NCBI RefSeq assembly: GCF_900055185.1
Contig: NZ_FIZX01000001.1
Coordinates: 2,108,001-2,172,000, forward strand
Direction of reading: 5' to 3'
Length of the DNA stretch: 64,000 bases
DNA from: Grimontia celer
Lineage (GTDB): Bacteria > Pseudomonadota > Gammaproteobacteria > Enterobacterales > Vibrionaceae
This document shows, piece after piece, positions 25,569 through 35,211 of this stretch. A model generated the notes under the pieces. That model was not told the DNA's origin, made no database searches, and saw only the letters and a program-made list of their open reading frames with translations. The position numbers and the translations under genes are program-made. The stretch's first letter is position 1; the number at the start of each line of letters is the position of its first letter.

Positions 25569-26798
25569 CTACTCTGTAATGAATCTACTCGCGCTGTCTT
25601 CGTTTGGCATCATTAACCAAGCCCCCGTAAACAGCGTGAACAAGTAAACTAAATGAGTATGATGGAACGGCACATCTGTCAAACCTGCTAGAGCAATCAT
25701 CAAGATCACACTGCTTAACAGTGGCTCAAACCGCACGCCAACACCACCTTTGGGCTTGACATAAAAAAGAGGTGACACCATCCAAGCTAGTAATATAAAT
25801 AACCCAATTACGCCATAGCGAGCCAGAGTATCAATATATTGGTTGTGAAGATGGGGGGAGATTGTAGTATCACGTAAAGGTAATGCTTTAATGTCAGCGT
25901 GTAACGCTTGATCACCAACGCCCCAAATCGGTGCTTGCAAAGCAGTCTCTTTTCCTTGCAGCCAAAGCGTAAAACGAGTGCCAATAGAGGTATTGAAATT
26001 ACCATGCTCAATCAGCTTAAATTCTTTTTCTGTTAGTTCGATGCGTTGATCAATTTTTTCCTCGAAGGCCTTGTACCCCAGACCACAGACCGTCGCAATA
26101 GTCAGTAGTACAGCTAAATACGCCCGGCCGGAGAGTGGGAGCATGCGCAAAGCCAGAAATACCATAACGATAGGTAGGAAAAGAATCACTCCGCGCACAT
26201 CAGTAAGCACCAAGGCCATGCCTGCAAAACCAATACCGAGTCCCGAAACCAAACGTATTCCCCATGACTGAGTGACTAGCAATTGATGGAGAGAGCCTAA
26301 CACCATAACCGCACAGAACAAGGCGTAAGGAATAGGGTTGGTCGCCAAACCAACACGTTGTATACCCATCCCCCAAAATTCATACATAGCATTCAAGCCA
26401 CAGAATATAGCCGCAACGGGTAAAGAGCTTGCCAATAATTTCCGTGGAAGTTTTTGCCAAGGAAGCAAGAGAAGATAAGCTAAACCGGTCACTAAAGTGC
26501 GCGAGTAACCAAAGTTATCCCCACGGATGAGATGCGAAAGGCCGAAATAGAAAAATGCGAGCAAACTGCAAATCATCAAAGGATGGATTGATGCCCTTTG
26601 CCAATTCTGCTTAATGGCATTCCGGTAAAAAAAAAGGCAATACACACTTACGATGGGAATTAACCTTGACAGAATTGATTTTGTATCGGCGATATTAAAT
26701 ATGCAAAAAAATAATACAGCAAGGGGGCTGAGCAAAAACAGCTCCTCAAGACGCTGCTTACTTTGTGAAGCGAAGTTCTGGAAAGTGATAACTGTCAT
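25569..26798 (-). CDS. waaL: O-antigen ligase WaaL-like
   Basis: A 409-residue membrane protein with about ten to twelve segments and a large periplasmic loop in the Wzy_C/O-antigen ligase pattern (LTDVRGVILFLPIVMVFLAL, then TRFTLWLQGKETALQAPIWGVGDQAL and SPHLHNQYIDTLARYGVIGLFILLAW). The HLHN motif in the loop is typical of ligases that join O-antigen from undecaprenyl pyrophosphate to lipid A-core. It follows the GT25 gene by 78 bp on the same strand. A Wzy polymerase could look similar, but a separate Wzy candidate lies in the O-antigen operon, so ligase is preferred. Confidence 0.8.
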   Translation of the reverse strand: MTVITFQNFASQSKQRLEELFLLSPLAVLFFCIFNIADTKSILSRLIPIVSVYCLFFYRNAIKQNWQRASIHPLMICSLLAFFYFGLSHLIRGDNFGYSRTLVTGLAYLLLLPWQKLPRKLLASSLPVAAIFCGLNAMYEFWGMGIQRVGLATNPIPYALFCAVMVLGSLHQLLVTQSWGIRLVSGLGIGFAGMALVLTDVRGVILFLPIVMVFLALRMLPLSGRAYLAVLLTIATVCGLGYKAFEEKIDQRIELTEKEFKLIEHGNFNTSIGTRFTLWLQGKETALQAPIWGVGDQALHADIKALPLRDTTISPHLHNQYIDTLARYGVIGLFILLAWMVSPLFYVKPKGGVGVRFEPLLSSVILMIALAGLTDVPFHHTHLVYLFTLFTGAWLMMPNEDSASRFITE

Positions 26799-26876
26799 TT
26801 CTCAATATCTAAGCGGAAAAAATGAATAACGTCATGCATATCCTTGCGACTGAAACTTAGTGGATCCATCGTGATA

Positions 26877-27623
26877 TTACTTGGGCATTAGCTCTTTTAG
26901 CTTTTTCCGATACATGAGAGCAAGAGAAATTTTTTTATAAAGCGTATATAACTCCCGACTTAGTTTTCGATAGATTGGCGTCCTTGATTTTCTAGGTACA
27001 TTAGGTTCCTGAATAGTTGAGTCGTAATTACCATGTGACTCTACTAATAGAGGCGTAAGTTGGTAAGAAAACTGGCCATGAATATAATTTGCACCTACAA
27101 AACAGTCCACTGGAAAACACCATCTATGCTTGACCAAGCGCATTGCGGCTTTTGGTGATATCGCGTAGCTACGAAGACCTCCGTAGTTATCTTTCATCAA
27201 ATATACTGTACTGGATTCCGATTTTTCAACTGAGGTACGTTCTCCACCCGGCTCAATATCTTCAAGACGTAAGAAGCCATAATCACTAACTTTTTCAAGC
27301 GCTAATGACAAAACGCTTAGGGCATCATCAGACAGTGTAATGTCATCCTCACAAACGACAATCGGCTCTCCCATTTCCAAACATTTAATCCAAAGCGCGT
27401 AATGGCTGGCGTAACAGCCAAGCTCGCCCTTAGATGGCATGTAGCCACTTGTCAGCCATAGTCTTTTTGAATAATCATAATCAGCTGCAAGATCGGGTGG
27501 CCCCTGATGACCATCTACAGCATCGAAAAATGCAAATGATATGCTTTTTTGAGCCATTTCTTCAGAGATTTTTTCACGGCGCTCGACACTTCTTTTCAAG
27601 CTAATAACGAAAACATTTGACAC
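26877..27623 (-). CDS. Family 25 glycosyltransferase (LPS core type)
   Basis: A 248-residue protein with the GT25 pattern: VFVISLKRSVERREKISEEM at the N-terminus, FFDAVDG, GELGCYASHYALWIKCLEM and VVCEDDITLSDDAL (about 92-105). GT25 members of Haemophilus and Neisseria add galactose or related sugars to lipooligosaccharide core. Its place next to the ligase suggests decoration of the core or of the O-antigen acceptor. It is separated from the O-antigen operon by the terminator at 27754-27780, so it and waaL probably use their own promoter. Confidence 0.82.
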   Translation of the reverse strand: MSNVFVISLKRSVERREKISEEMAQKSISFAFFDAVDGHQGPPDLAADYDYSKRLWLTSGYMPSKGELGCYASHYALWIKCLEMGEPIVVCEDDITLSDDALSVLSLALEKVSDYGFLRLEDIEPGGERTSVEKSESSTVYLMKDNYGGLRSYAISPKAAMRLVKHRWCFPVDCFVGANYIHGQFSYQLTPLLVESHGNYDSTIQEPNVPRKSRTPIYRKLSRELYTLYKKISLALMYRKKLKELMPK

Positions 27624-27753
27624 GGATATCTACACCACTCTTTGGATTAAAGCTAGTGCAGCAGTCTATCCTAGATTCAAGAAAATGGCGAGATTCGAGA
27701 AAGGAAACGGGAAAGCTATAGGATTGTTGGTGGTTGCTTTTTCCTTTTCCTCT

Positions 27754-27780
27754 AAAAACGCGGTACAAAACCGCGTTTTT
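27754..27780 (-). terminator. Terminator of the O-antigen operon
   Basis: AAAAACGCGGT (27754-27764) pairs with ACCGCGTTTTT (27770-27780) around a 5-base loop. It lies 19 bp after the wbpM stop and marks the end of the 18-kb operon that starts at wzz. Confidence 0.9.
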
Positions 27781-27798
27781 AGTCACTTAAAAGTATTG

Positions 27799-29748
27799 CT
27801 ATAACGACTTAGGGATTGGAACGACATTGCCTTGCCTCTCGTTTTGTTTCGCCGCATTCCATACCAAATCACCAATACCATTAGTCGGCGAAAAATCAGT
27901 AGGCGCCTCTAGTAATAGTTTACGAATCGATTCATGATCGAATGTATGGCATGCAGTGTCCAAGCGCGCTAACAGGTCTGAAAATTCGGACAACGATAGA
28001 AAACGCTCGCTTGCTGTCATTATACGCTCGTGTGCTGTGCGCTCTACATTGTCTCCAATGAGCAACTCTTCATAAAGCTTTTCACCTGGGCGCAATCCAC
28101 TGAAATGAATTTCGATATCTCCATGTGGATTACTTTCACTTTTGACATCAAGGCCTGAAAGCTGCACGAGATTAACAGCCAAATCAATGATTTTTACCGG
28201 CTCCCCCATGTCCAATACGAACACGTCACCACCTCTCCCCATGGCACCAGCTTGTATCACGAGCTGTGCAGCTTCGGGTATAGTCATAAAATAGCGAATA
28301 ATGTCGGGATGGGTAACCGTAAGCGGCCCACCAGCAGCAATTTGCCGTTTAAACAGTGGAATCACAGAGCCTGAAGACCCAAGCACATTACCAAACCTCA
28401 CCATACAGAACCGGGTTTTTCCGCCATTCTGTTTCTGGTCTTCGGCTAGTGCTTGTAAAGCCAGTTCAGCTACTCGTTTGGTTGTACCCATCACGTTTGT
28501 CGGCCTAACCGCTTTGTCCGTCGATATTAGTACGAACGACTCAACGCCTGCTTCCACAGCAGCTTTAGCGGCATAATAAGTGCCGAAAACGTTGTTGCGC
28601 ACACCTTCGACGACATTGTATTCCACTAGTGGGACATGTTTGTACGCCGCAGCATGATAAACCGTTTGTACCGAAAATGAAGACATGGTGACGGCTAAAC
28701 GATTGATACGCTGAACTGACCCAAGTAGTGGAACAATTTCAACGCCAGCCCCAAGCTTACAAACTAGGCTGTTTAGCTCGCGATCGATACTGTAAAGCGC
28801 GAATTCAGAAATCTCAAAAAGCACCAGTTTTTTGGGGCCATATTGAATAATTTGGCGACAAAGCTCACTGCCGATTGAACCGCCAGCGCCAGTGACCATG
28901 ACCACTTTCCCACGGATATTCGCTTCCATCAAAGAAGGTTGCGGCTCAACCGGATCACGTCCGAGCAGGTCGTCTATGTCAACATCTTTGAGTTCGTCTA
29001 TCGTTGCTCTACCTTCAACAATATCCTTCATATCTGGTACGGTGAGAACTTCAGCCGATAATGAAACCAGTGAATCCAAGATTTCCTTTCTTCTAGATCT
29101 TGATGCACTTGGAATAGCTAACAAAATCTGGTCGATTTTTCTTTTTTCTACAATTGAGTGGATCTTTTTTACATTATGGACCACGAGCCCCATAAGAACA
29201 GTTTTCTCGAGGGTTACATCCTCATCTATAAACCCAATGACTTTATGTGTATCAGAATTTCTTAATGCAAGAGCTAACTGTCTACCAGCTGAGCCAGCAC
29301 CGTATATGAGAACCCCTTTTCTTCCCTTTGCATGACGCTGAGATAGCAATACCCTGATGACTAGCCTGGAACCTCCACAGAGGATACAAAGGAATGCCCC
29401 ATAGATTATTGGAACTGACCTAGGTACAGGAGCATCTAGATAGAAAGAGAGCACAGCAACAGCCATTGCAGATATTAGTGTTCCTAAACTGATAACAGCT
29501 AATGCATGAAATGTGAGGTATCTAAGTACTGCACGATATAGGCCCAACTTAGTAAACACGATCAATGTAATTAGGAGCGTGCCAGCTAGCACATAAATCG
29601 CTCTTGCATCTTCTAACCTTTCAAGGTGGCCTAACCTTGCCCAATATGACGCATAGAAAGAACTCACTATGAATATAGAGTCAAAAATCAAACTCAAAAG
29701 ACGCTTTTTGAATCGAGATAATCGCCAAATTGTATTCAACTCAATCAT
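27799..29748 (-). CDS. wbpM: UDP-GlcNAc 4,6-dehydratase WbpM
   Basis: A protein of about 649 residues, the large membrane-bound form. Four N-terminal membrane segments are followed by two Rossmann folds: VLIYGAGSAGRQLALAL and VMVTGAGGSIGSELCRQI. The catalytic segment STDKAVRPTNVMGTTKR has Met in place of the usual Tyr, as in WbpM. It converts UDP-GlcNAc to UDP-4-keto-6-deoxy-GlcNAc, the precursor of QuiNAc, FucNAc and bacillosamine-type sugars. ATG 29748 is preferred over 29787, but neither start has a clear ribosome binding site. Last gene of the O-antigen operon. Confidence 0.92.
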   Translation of the reverse strand: MIELNTIWRLSRFKKRLLSLIFDSIFIVSSFYASYWARLGHLERLEDARAIYVLAGTLLITLIVFTKLGLYRAVLRYLTFHALAVISLGTLISAMAVAVLSFYLDAPVPRSVPIIYGAFLCILCGGSRLVIRVLLSQRHAKGRKGVLIYGAGSAGRQLALALRNSDTHKVIGFIDEDVTLEKTVLMGLVVHNVKKIHSIVEKRKIDQILLAIPSASRSRRKEILDSLVSLSAEVLTVPDMKDIVEGRATIDELKDVDIDDLLGRDPVEPQPSLMEANIRGKVVMVTGAGGSIGSELCRQIIQYGPKKLVLFEISEFALYSIDRELNSLVCKLGAGVEIVPLLGSVQRINRLAVTMSSFSVQTVYHAAAYKHVPLVEYNVVEGVRNNVFGTYYAAKAAVEAGVESFVLISTDKAVRPTNVMGTTKRVAELALQALAEDQKQNGGKTRFCMVRFGNVLGSSGSVIPLFKRQIAAGGPLTVTHPDIIRYFMTIPEAAQLVIQAGAMGRGGDVFVLDMGEPVKIIDLAVNLVQLSGLDVKSESNPHGDIEIHFSGLRPGEKLYEELLIGDNVERTAHERIMTASERFLSLSEFSDLLARLDTACHTFDHESIRKLLLEAPTDFSPTNGIGDLVWNAAKQNERQGNVVPIPKSL

Positions 29749-29899
29749 TCTTTGTGTTCTCGTAACAGATAGGCGACTAAGGCGCATGAATGCATGAATG
29801 CATGATTCAACGTGCTGTATGAAGCAAGTTACCTTCCAGCACTTATTCGTTGTATTTTCGTTTAGTTTTACGATAAACGCTTAATTTCGTGAGTTATAT

Positions 29900-30460
29900 T
29901 TAATCATTCTTTGCATTTACAGCATCGCCTGCACCACTGCCACCTATCGTAAGAGCAATGTATCGAATATAGTTCCGAATATTTAGGCTCTCAATCATAG
30001 CCTTATCAGTTTTAGCGAGAAGTACTGGCTCAGACATGTCTATATTCTGCACTTGCGCTAGCCCAGTAATTCCTGGTTTTACGTCATACACCCCCAATGC
30101 CTGACGTTCAGCTATGAGCATATCTTGGTTGAAAAGATTTGGACGAGGGCCAACCAAACTCATATCACCGACCAAAACATTCAGTAGTTGTGGTAGTTCA
30201 TCCAGTTTGGAGCGACGTAAGAATCGGCCAAATTTAGTGATCGAAGAAGTACTTGCTAGATGGCTTGCCACAGAAGCAGTGTCTACAGCCATGGTGCGAA
30301 ATTTGATTAACTTAAATGGCTTCTTGTTTTTCCCAACTCGTGTTTGAACGAAAATTGGAGACCCTGTATCAAAAAAGCCCAAAAAACATATGATCAAAAG
30401 CACTGGGCTCAAGATCAAAAGACCAAAAAAAGAGGCTAAAAAATCAACAAACCTGATCAT
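29900..30460 (-). CDS. Undecaprenyl-phosphate sugar transferase initiating the O-unit
   Basis: A 186-residue minimal sugar-phosphate transferase: one membrane segment (DFLASFFGLLILSPVLLIICFLGFF), then IFVQTRVGKNKKPFKLIKFRTM, SKLDELPQLLNVLVGDMSLVGPRPN and VKPGITGLAQVQNIDMS. Small enzymes of this kind transfer QuiNAc-, FucNAc- or GalNAc-1-phosphate to undecaprenyl phosphate. Flanked by wbpM and a 4-keto-reductase-like gene, it probably starts the O-unit with QuiNAc-1-phosphate or a close relative. Its start overlaps the preceding stop by 4 bases. Confidence 0.88.
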   Translation of the reverse strand: MIRFVDFLASFFGLLILSPVLLIICFLGFFDTGSPIFVQTRVGKNKKPFKLIKFRTMAVDTASVASHLASTSSITKFGRFLRRSKLDELPQLLNVLVGDMSLVGPRPNLFNQDMLIAERQALGVYDVKPGITGLAQVQNIDMSEPVLLAKTDKAMIESLNIRNYIRYIALTIGGSGAGDAVNAKND

Positions 30461-31320
30461 TGATCACTCCACAACTTGTACATAGCTTGTTCTGGCGTTT
30501 CCATAGGATGCCACTTGAAGTCACGTTGAAACCGAGAAGAGTCTATCATAAAAGGCCGATACAATGTGTCTGCTAGCCTACTTACCCCAAACATCCCCGC
30601 CAAACGGTGGATTAAGGAAACAGGAATAGGCACATCGACGTATTTTTTGGAGATACTCTGTTTCATTAACTGCACTAGTTTTTGAGTACTTAAATCACAT
30701 GCATCCGTAACATTATACAGCCCGCTAATTGGCACTTTGGAGTTAACACAAGAGAGAATGGCTGAACAAAGATTACCAGCGCTTATATAGCTCCTTTTTG
30801 ACGTAGCACAGCCAAAAGGCGTTATGGGCAACTTCTTCGTTAAGTCCATCAAACGAGCAAAATTTGCTGGAGCGCCCTTCCCATAAACCAAAGGACAACG
30901 CAAGACAATCACCTGAAACTCTTCGGAAACCAATGTGTTTAGATGCTGTTCGGCCAACAACTTGCTTTTTGAATAGTCAGTATCCGGTGATACATGGTTA
31001 CTCTCTGATATCGGAAAATTATCTATCTGAGCATAAACATTTACAGAGCTCAGATAGATAAACTTCTTAACCCCTTTGTTTTTGGCCCTTTGAGCTAACT
31101 CAAAAGGATAAGATGCGTTTACCTCATAAAAGTCGTTCTTAGTTGAAGCTTTGTTGTGCGCCATCCCAGCGAGATGTAGAACAGTGCAAATGTCGTCTAG
31201 ATTATCTTTGCAAACCGGATACCTATCGGTAGAGAGACTGTAAGAAATAGCGTTTTGGTCAAAAAAACCCTTTAGATGAGTACCTATAAACCCAGTATGC
31301 CCGGTAATTAACACTTTCAT
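30457..31320 (-). CDS. NAD-dependent sugar 4-keto-reductase/epimerase
   Basis: A 287-residue short-chain dehydrogenase of the extended type: VLITGHTGFIGTHL at the N-terminus, LHLAGMAHNKAST, FIYLSSVNVYA, and the active-site pair YSKSK (Tyr near residue 131). The position between wbpM and a small sugar transferase suggests reduction of UDP-4-keto-6-deoxy-GlcNAc to UDP-QuiNAc or UDP-FucNAc, as WbpV and WreQ do. It overlaps the glycosyltransferase upstream by 4 bases and the transferase downstream by 4 bases. The stereochemistry of the product is inference. Confidence 0.8.
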   Translation of the reverse strand: MKVLITGHTGFIGTHLKGFFDQNAISYSLSTDRYPVCKDNLDDICTVLHLAGMAHNKASTKNDFYEVNASYPFELAQRAKNKGVKKFIYLSSVNVYAQIDNFPISESNHVSPDTDYSKSKLLAEQHLNTLVSEEFQVIVLRCPLVYGKGAPANFARLMDLTKKLPITPFGCATSKRSYISAGNLCSAILSCVNSKVPISGLYNVTDACDLSTQKLVQLMKQSISKKYVDVPIPVSLIHRLAGMFGVSRLADTLYRPFMIDSSRFQRDFKWHPMETPEQAMYKLWSDQ

Positions 31321-32516
31321 CGTATCGACTCTATGACTCTTTTGTACTTGAGAGCAAGGCTTCTGTAACTGTATTGTTCTAACACCAAATCACTCGTTTT
31401 GACCGAATATGGTGAGCACTTGAACTCAAGGACTTTGCTTACTATATCGCTAGGACTTTCTGAAGAAAAATACAATTCGCTGCCGCATTCTGTCAAAGGA
31501 TTGTTTGGTGCGTCTATACCATTCAAAACGACTTTATCTTGCAACATATAATCGAAAATCTTATTAGGCGATATTCCATACCGATAGATTTTCGACGGCT
31601 TTGCATTGATAAACATAATGTCAAAAACACCAATAACACTTGGAATCACTGACTTAGGAACAGGATCGTAAATAAATACGTTATCTATAGCATTTTTTGA
31701 AACATACTGTTCTATTTCTTCCTTTAACACTCCATCGCCAACCAAAACAATAGCAACATTACTTTTAGATAATTCGTCAGCTGCTTTTATAAGAGGCATT
31801 AGATTATTTGGAACTCCAATCGCCCCAGTATAGCCAATAGACAAGTCGTAGCCGGATAAATCATTCCGAATTTTATCTATAATGTCGTGTTTGTGACTTT
31901 CCGACATGCCTAATTCAATACCATTAGGTATGTATGAGAAACTATTTGAGGGCAAACCTTTAGATTGAAAGTACTCCTCAGAATTTGCTAGTAGTGATAC
32001 ACAATGATCGCATACTTTATATGCATAGTTCTGGGTTATTTCAATCAGGCGAGATAATGGGTGATTAGGACTTAGTCCCGCCAACTCGTTCAGACTCATT
32101 GGCCAAATATCTCTCACTTCCAATATCAATTTTGCAGAATATTTATCAGCATAATATTTTGCCGCAAAAATGTGAAAAGGATGTGCAGTTGAGACAATTA
32201 TCACATTGGGTTTATTATTTTTCGCAAATCGGTGGAAAGAAAGACCAAACATACCTATGCCATATCTTAGCATATTTAAAACTCTACCAATTCCATTACC
32301 TTTGTATTCGTTATTTTTCACAAAGTAATATTTTTGGTTTTCAAGGGTGTTGCACCCGATTAAATTCCCTTTTCTTTGAGACAAGTGGTGATAAGAAGAA
32401 GAAATAACCGTTGTGTCTAATCCGAGTTTGCTTAGTTCTTGTGAAATATAATAAGGCCTAAAGGACATTCCTGTTTTTGGTGTTCCAGCATAGGGATGCA
32501 TATACCAAACATTCAT
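31317..32516 (-). CDS. Family 4 glycosyltransferase (WbuB-like)
   Basis: A glycosyltransferase of about 400 residues with the GT-B fold of family 4. Motifs: NVWYMHPYAGTPKTGMSFRPYYISQEL at the N-terminus, ILEVRDIWPMSL (typical of WbuB), IPNGIEL, IGYTGAIGVPNNLMPLIKAADEL and YGISPNKIFDYMLQDK. WbuB-type enzymes add FucNAc or related amino sugars. The start at 32516 is chosen over 32576, since the latter would overlap the preceding gene; GAGAG lies upstream. O-antigen operon member. Confidence 0.82.
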   Translation of the reverse strand: MNVWYMHPYAGTPKTGMSFRPYYISQELSKLGLDTTVISSSYHHLSQRKGNLIGCNTLENQKYYFVKNNEYKGNGIGRVLNMLRYGIGMFGLSFHRFAKNNKPNVIIVSTAHPFHIFAAKYYADKYSAKLILEVRDIWPMSLNELAGLSPNHPLSRLIEITQNYAYKVCDHCVSLLANSEEYFQSKGLPSNSFSYIPNGIELGMSESHKHDIIDKIRNDLSGYDLSIGYTGAIGVPNNLMPLIKAADELSKSNVAIVLVGDGVLKEEIEQYVSKNAIDNVFIYDPVPKSVIPSVIGVFDIMFINAKPSKIYRYGISPNKIFDYMLQDKVVLNGIDAPNNPLTECGSELYFSSESPSDIVSKVLEFKCSPYSVKTSDLVLEQYSYRSLALKYKRVIESIR

Positions 32517-32538
32517 TAAGTGACTCTCACTAAAGTCA

Positions 32539-33396
32539 TCAAGACTTTTTAATAACTTTTGCCGGATTACCAGCAACGGTATAGTTTGGATTTACACTTT
32601 TTGTAACTGTGGATCCAACACCTACTAATGCATAGTCACCGATCTTAATTTTCTGCATAGTCGACGAATTGGGCCCCATCCAAACTCCTTCACCAAGCAC
32701 CACACCACCGCTAAGTTCCACGCAAGCAGTCAAAATAGAGTTTTTCCCAACACGACAATTGTGCGCTATGTGTACCAAATTGTCTGTTTTCACACCATCT
32801 TCAATGATTGTGTCATCAATAGCTCCGATACACACGCTATTTAGAGCGCCAATTTCAACATTGTTGCCTATTTTGAGGCCGCCAATATGAGGAAAGCGTT
32901 CCCACTCTCCTTTTTCATTCTTTTCAAAACCAAAGCCCTGCGCCCCCAACACAGTACCTGACCTAATGATACAGCGACTTCCAATCTTGGTTCCTTTGTG
33001 AATGACTACGTTATGCTCTATGACCGTATGCTCGCCTATTTCTACTCCTTCTTCGATTACTGCCGTAGGCGCAATGGAGGTATTGTCATGAATTTTTCCT
33101 TCGTTGTTACCAACTTCTAGACAACCATTATCAATCAACCAAGAAAGAGCTCTACAGAAATCTAATCTTGGATTTTCACTCACAATTAAAGATTCTGCTA
33201 ATACGTTTTCTAGACCAATCACTATGCCAGAGATCAGTCCGTCATTTGCTTTTTTACTAAAACATAGACCAAACTTTACAGCGTTACTGACACTGACTAT
33301 TTCCTTTATAATACAATTGCGTTCACCAATTAGTTCCAGCCCAAGAGCTGAGGCTAGTTCGTGAGCAAAGATTTGGCTTCTTAATGCTTTTTTCAT
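32539..33396 (-). CDS. LpxD-like N-acyltransferase of the O-antigen operon
   Basis: A protein of about 285 residues with an N-terminal LpxD-like domain and a left-handed beta-helix of hexapeptide repeats. It has the LpxD catalytic segment VHIAHNCRVG; the His is 212 from the ATG at 33396. Housekeeping LpxD sits with lpxA and lpxB elsewhere, so this copy in an O-antigen operon probably acylates an amino sugar. It directly follows a PIG-L deacetylase gene, 10 bp away, which suggests a deacetylate-then-reacylate pair. The frame opens at 33450, but that overlaps the preceding gene, so 33396 is taken. Acyl group unknown. Confidence 0.78.
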   Translation of the reverse strand: MKKALRSQIFAHELASALGLELIGERNCIIKEIVSVSNAVKFGLCFSKKANDGLISGIVIGLENVLAESLIVSENPRLDFCRALSWLIDNGCLEVGNNEGKIHDNTSIAPTAVIEEGVEIGEHTVIEHNVVIHKGTKIGSRCIIRSGTVLGAQGFGFEKNEKGEWERFPHIGGLKIGNNVEIGALNSVCIGAIDDTIIEDGVKTDNLVHIAHNCRVGKNSILTACVELSGGVVLGEGVWMGPNSSTMQKIKIGDYALVGVGSTVTKSVNPNYTVAGNPAKVIKKS

Positions 33397-33406
33397 GCTG
33401 GACTCT

Positions 33407-34042
33407 CTAAAGATACATTCTAATAACTTCAAAACACTCAGCGTAGTCACAACCAGCCTGAACGCCTCGGGTTTTGGCTAATGAAAATATAAACTCCTCA
33501 GAGAGATAGTTTCGCGAACCTTGAGAACGATATTTTTTTAGAGCGTCGCATTTATTCACGAGAAATTTACTTTCAAGCTTAACAAAACACTTCGTATCAA
33601 ATGAAAGGTTATTCCATATTAACTCATAACCCAAAATGGTTGTATTTTTAAAAGCCCTCAGAGACTCTACAGCAATAGTAGCATGGTCTTGATGAATATC
33701 CTGTAGCGAAGGTGTAAGTATTAAATCAAAATTACTTTTCCTACGAAGGCTAATCAAGTCTTCCAATATTTCCTGTCGACTATAATTAAGCTTTCGCACT
33801 TCATAATTATAGATAATCAAGTTTTCAGGTTTAATGCCTAAACAGTGCGTAGCTTCTTTGACCTCTGTTTTCAATATATCTGAAGGGAAACCTTCTGGTA
33901 CCGACTTGGAAGCAGTAGAAAATGCAACGTAGGTTACATTTGCACCATTTTCTATTAGCTTTGATATAGTTGCACCAGCTCCCAACTCACCATCATCTGT
34001 ATGAGGAGCTAATACAAGTACATTTTTGTAATTTTCAATCAT
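33407..34042 (-). CDS. PIG-L family sugar N-deacetylase
   Basis: A 211-residue protein with the two zinc motifs of the PIG-L/LmbE family: APHTDDGELGAG (His14, Asp16, Asp17) and IHQDHA (His117, Asp119, His120). Members remove the acetyl group from GlcNAc-type sugars on nucleotides, lipids or small molecules. Its start overlaps the wbpI stop by 8 bases and the LpxD-like acyltransferase follows at once, so the two probably exchange an N-acetyl for another N-acyl group on one O-antigen sugar. The substrate level (UDP-sugar or lipid-linked) is not known. Confidence 0.85.
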   Translation of the reverse strand: MIENYKNVLVLAPHTDDGELGAGATISKLIENGANVTYVAFSTASKSVPEGFPSDILKTEVKEATHCLGIKPENLIIYNYEVRKLNYSRQEILEDLISLRRKSNFDLILTPSLQDIHQDHATIAVESLRAFKNTTILGYELIWNNLSFDTKCFVKLESKFLVNKCDALKKYRSQGSRNYLSEEFIFSLAKTRGVQAGCDYAECFEVIRMYL

Positions 34043-35138
34043 GTATTAACTTTCCGAACTGATATTTTTGTAATGTTTTAATTATCGAATAACTAGCTTT
34101 ACCGTCACCATAAAGGTTAATAGAAAAGTCATTATTGAAGTCTGCGGAATAATAGTTCTTAAGTATCTGATCCTTGCTTGCTCCGACTAAAATATTAAAA
34201 CCATTATCGACCAACTCGACCCATTCGGTCTCATCTCTCATTGTTAAGCAATGTTTCCCGAAGAAGAATGCTTCTTTTTGTAACCCACCGCTATCAGTCA
34301 TTACTAACTTACAATTGTCAATTAACCAAACCATATTGAGATAACCGACAGGATCTATAATCACTAATTTGTCCGTGTTTAATCCGAATTTTTCGATTAC
34401 CTTTTTTGTCCTTGGATGTAGTGGTAGTATGACATCCACTTCTTGGGCAATAATACTCAAGGCATCAATTATTTGAGAAATCCGATTTATATCATCGGTA
34501 TTTTCCGCACGATGTAAAGTACATAGAACGAATTTTCGATCAACTTTTAAATCGGTAGGTTTTTGTGATAATTTCTTATAAAACAAAGCCCCATCTAGCA
34601 TTACATCACCACACAAATAGGCTTCCGTTGAAAAATTCCACTCTTTATATGCTTCCGAGTTAATATTATCCATCGCTTTCTGGGTAGGACAAAACAAAGC
34701 ATTACTGATTCTATCGGTGAGTATTCGATTTATCTCTTCTGGCATGGCCATATTGTAAGAACGTAAACCAGCTTCAACATGAGCGATTTTTATTTTTAGT
34801 TTTGATGCTGCAATTGCTCCAGCTAAGGTTGAGTTAGTATCTCCATATACCAGCACCCAATCTGGAGTTTCATTAATGAGTACCTTCTCGATTTTCTCGA
34901 TCATCTGTCCGGTCATTTCACCATGAGATTTGCCTCCGATGCCTAAAAAGTAATCTGGCTTTGGAATTCTCATCTCTTCAAAGAAAACATCACTCATATT
35001 TGCGTCATAGTGCTGACCTGTATGCACTAAGACTTCTTGAATATTTTCGCCTCTATCCCTTAATTTACCAATCTCACGACTGACCGAGCCGGCTTTAATA
35101 AACTGGGGTCTTGCACCCAATATTGTTACGATTTTCAT
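34035..35138 (-). CDS. wbpI: Non-hydrolysing UDP-sugar 2-epimerase (WbpI type)
   Basis: A 367-residue enzyme of the WecB family: IVTILGARPQFIKAGSVSREI, VHTGQHYD, VLVYGDTNSTLAGA, HVEAGLRSYN and the C-terminal TDSGGLQKEAFFFGKHCLTMRDETEWVEL. The FIKA and GDVMLDGALF segments and the FFFGK block resemble Pseudomonas WbpI, which turns UDP-GlcNAc3NAcA into UDP-ManNAc3NAcA, more than WecB, which acts on UDP-GlcNAc. The genes for UDP-GlcNAc3NAcA are in the same operon, which agrees. WecB activity remains the alternative. Confidence 0.82.
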   Translation of the reverse strand: MKIVTILGARPQFIKAGSVSREIGKLRDRGENIQEVLVHTGQHYDANMSDVFFEEMRIPKPDYFLGIGGKSHGEMTGQMIEKIEKVLINETPDWVLVYGDTNSTLAGAIAASKLKIKIAHVEAGLRSYNMAMPEEINRILTDRISNALFCPTQKAMDNINSEAYKEWNFSTEAYLCGDVMLDGALFYKKLSQKPTDLKVDRKFVLCTLHRAENTDDINRISQIIDALSIIAQEVDVILPLHPRTKKVIEKFGLNTDKLVIIDPVGYLNMVWLIDNCKLVMTDSGGLQKEAFFFGKHCLTMRDETEWVELVDNGFNILVGASKDQILKNYYSADFNNDFSINLYGDGKASYSIIKTLQKYQFGKLIHD

Positions 35139-35211
35139 TCTTTATAACTCTCTTAAGTGAAGACTGGTATCATTATCTTTCCAGCTTGCCGCTGGTATAC
35201 AATGAAATATA

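Noticed and set aside
29786-29805. Short GAATGCAT repeat upstream of wbpM
   Set aside because: Only about two and a half copies; too short to support a repeat element or regulatory role.
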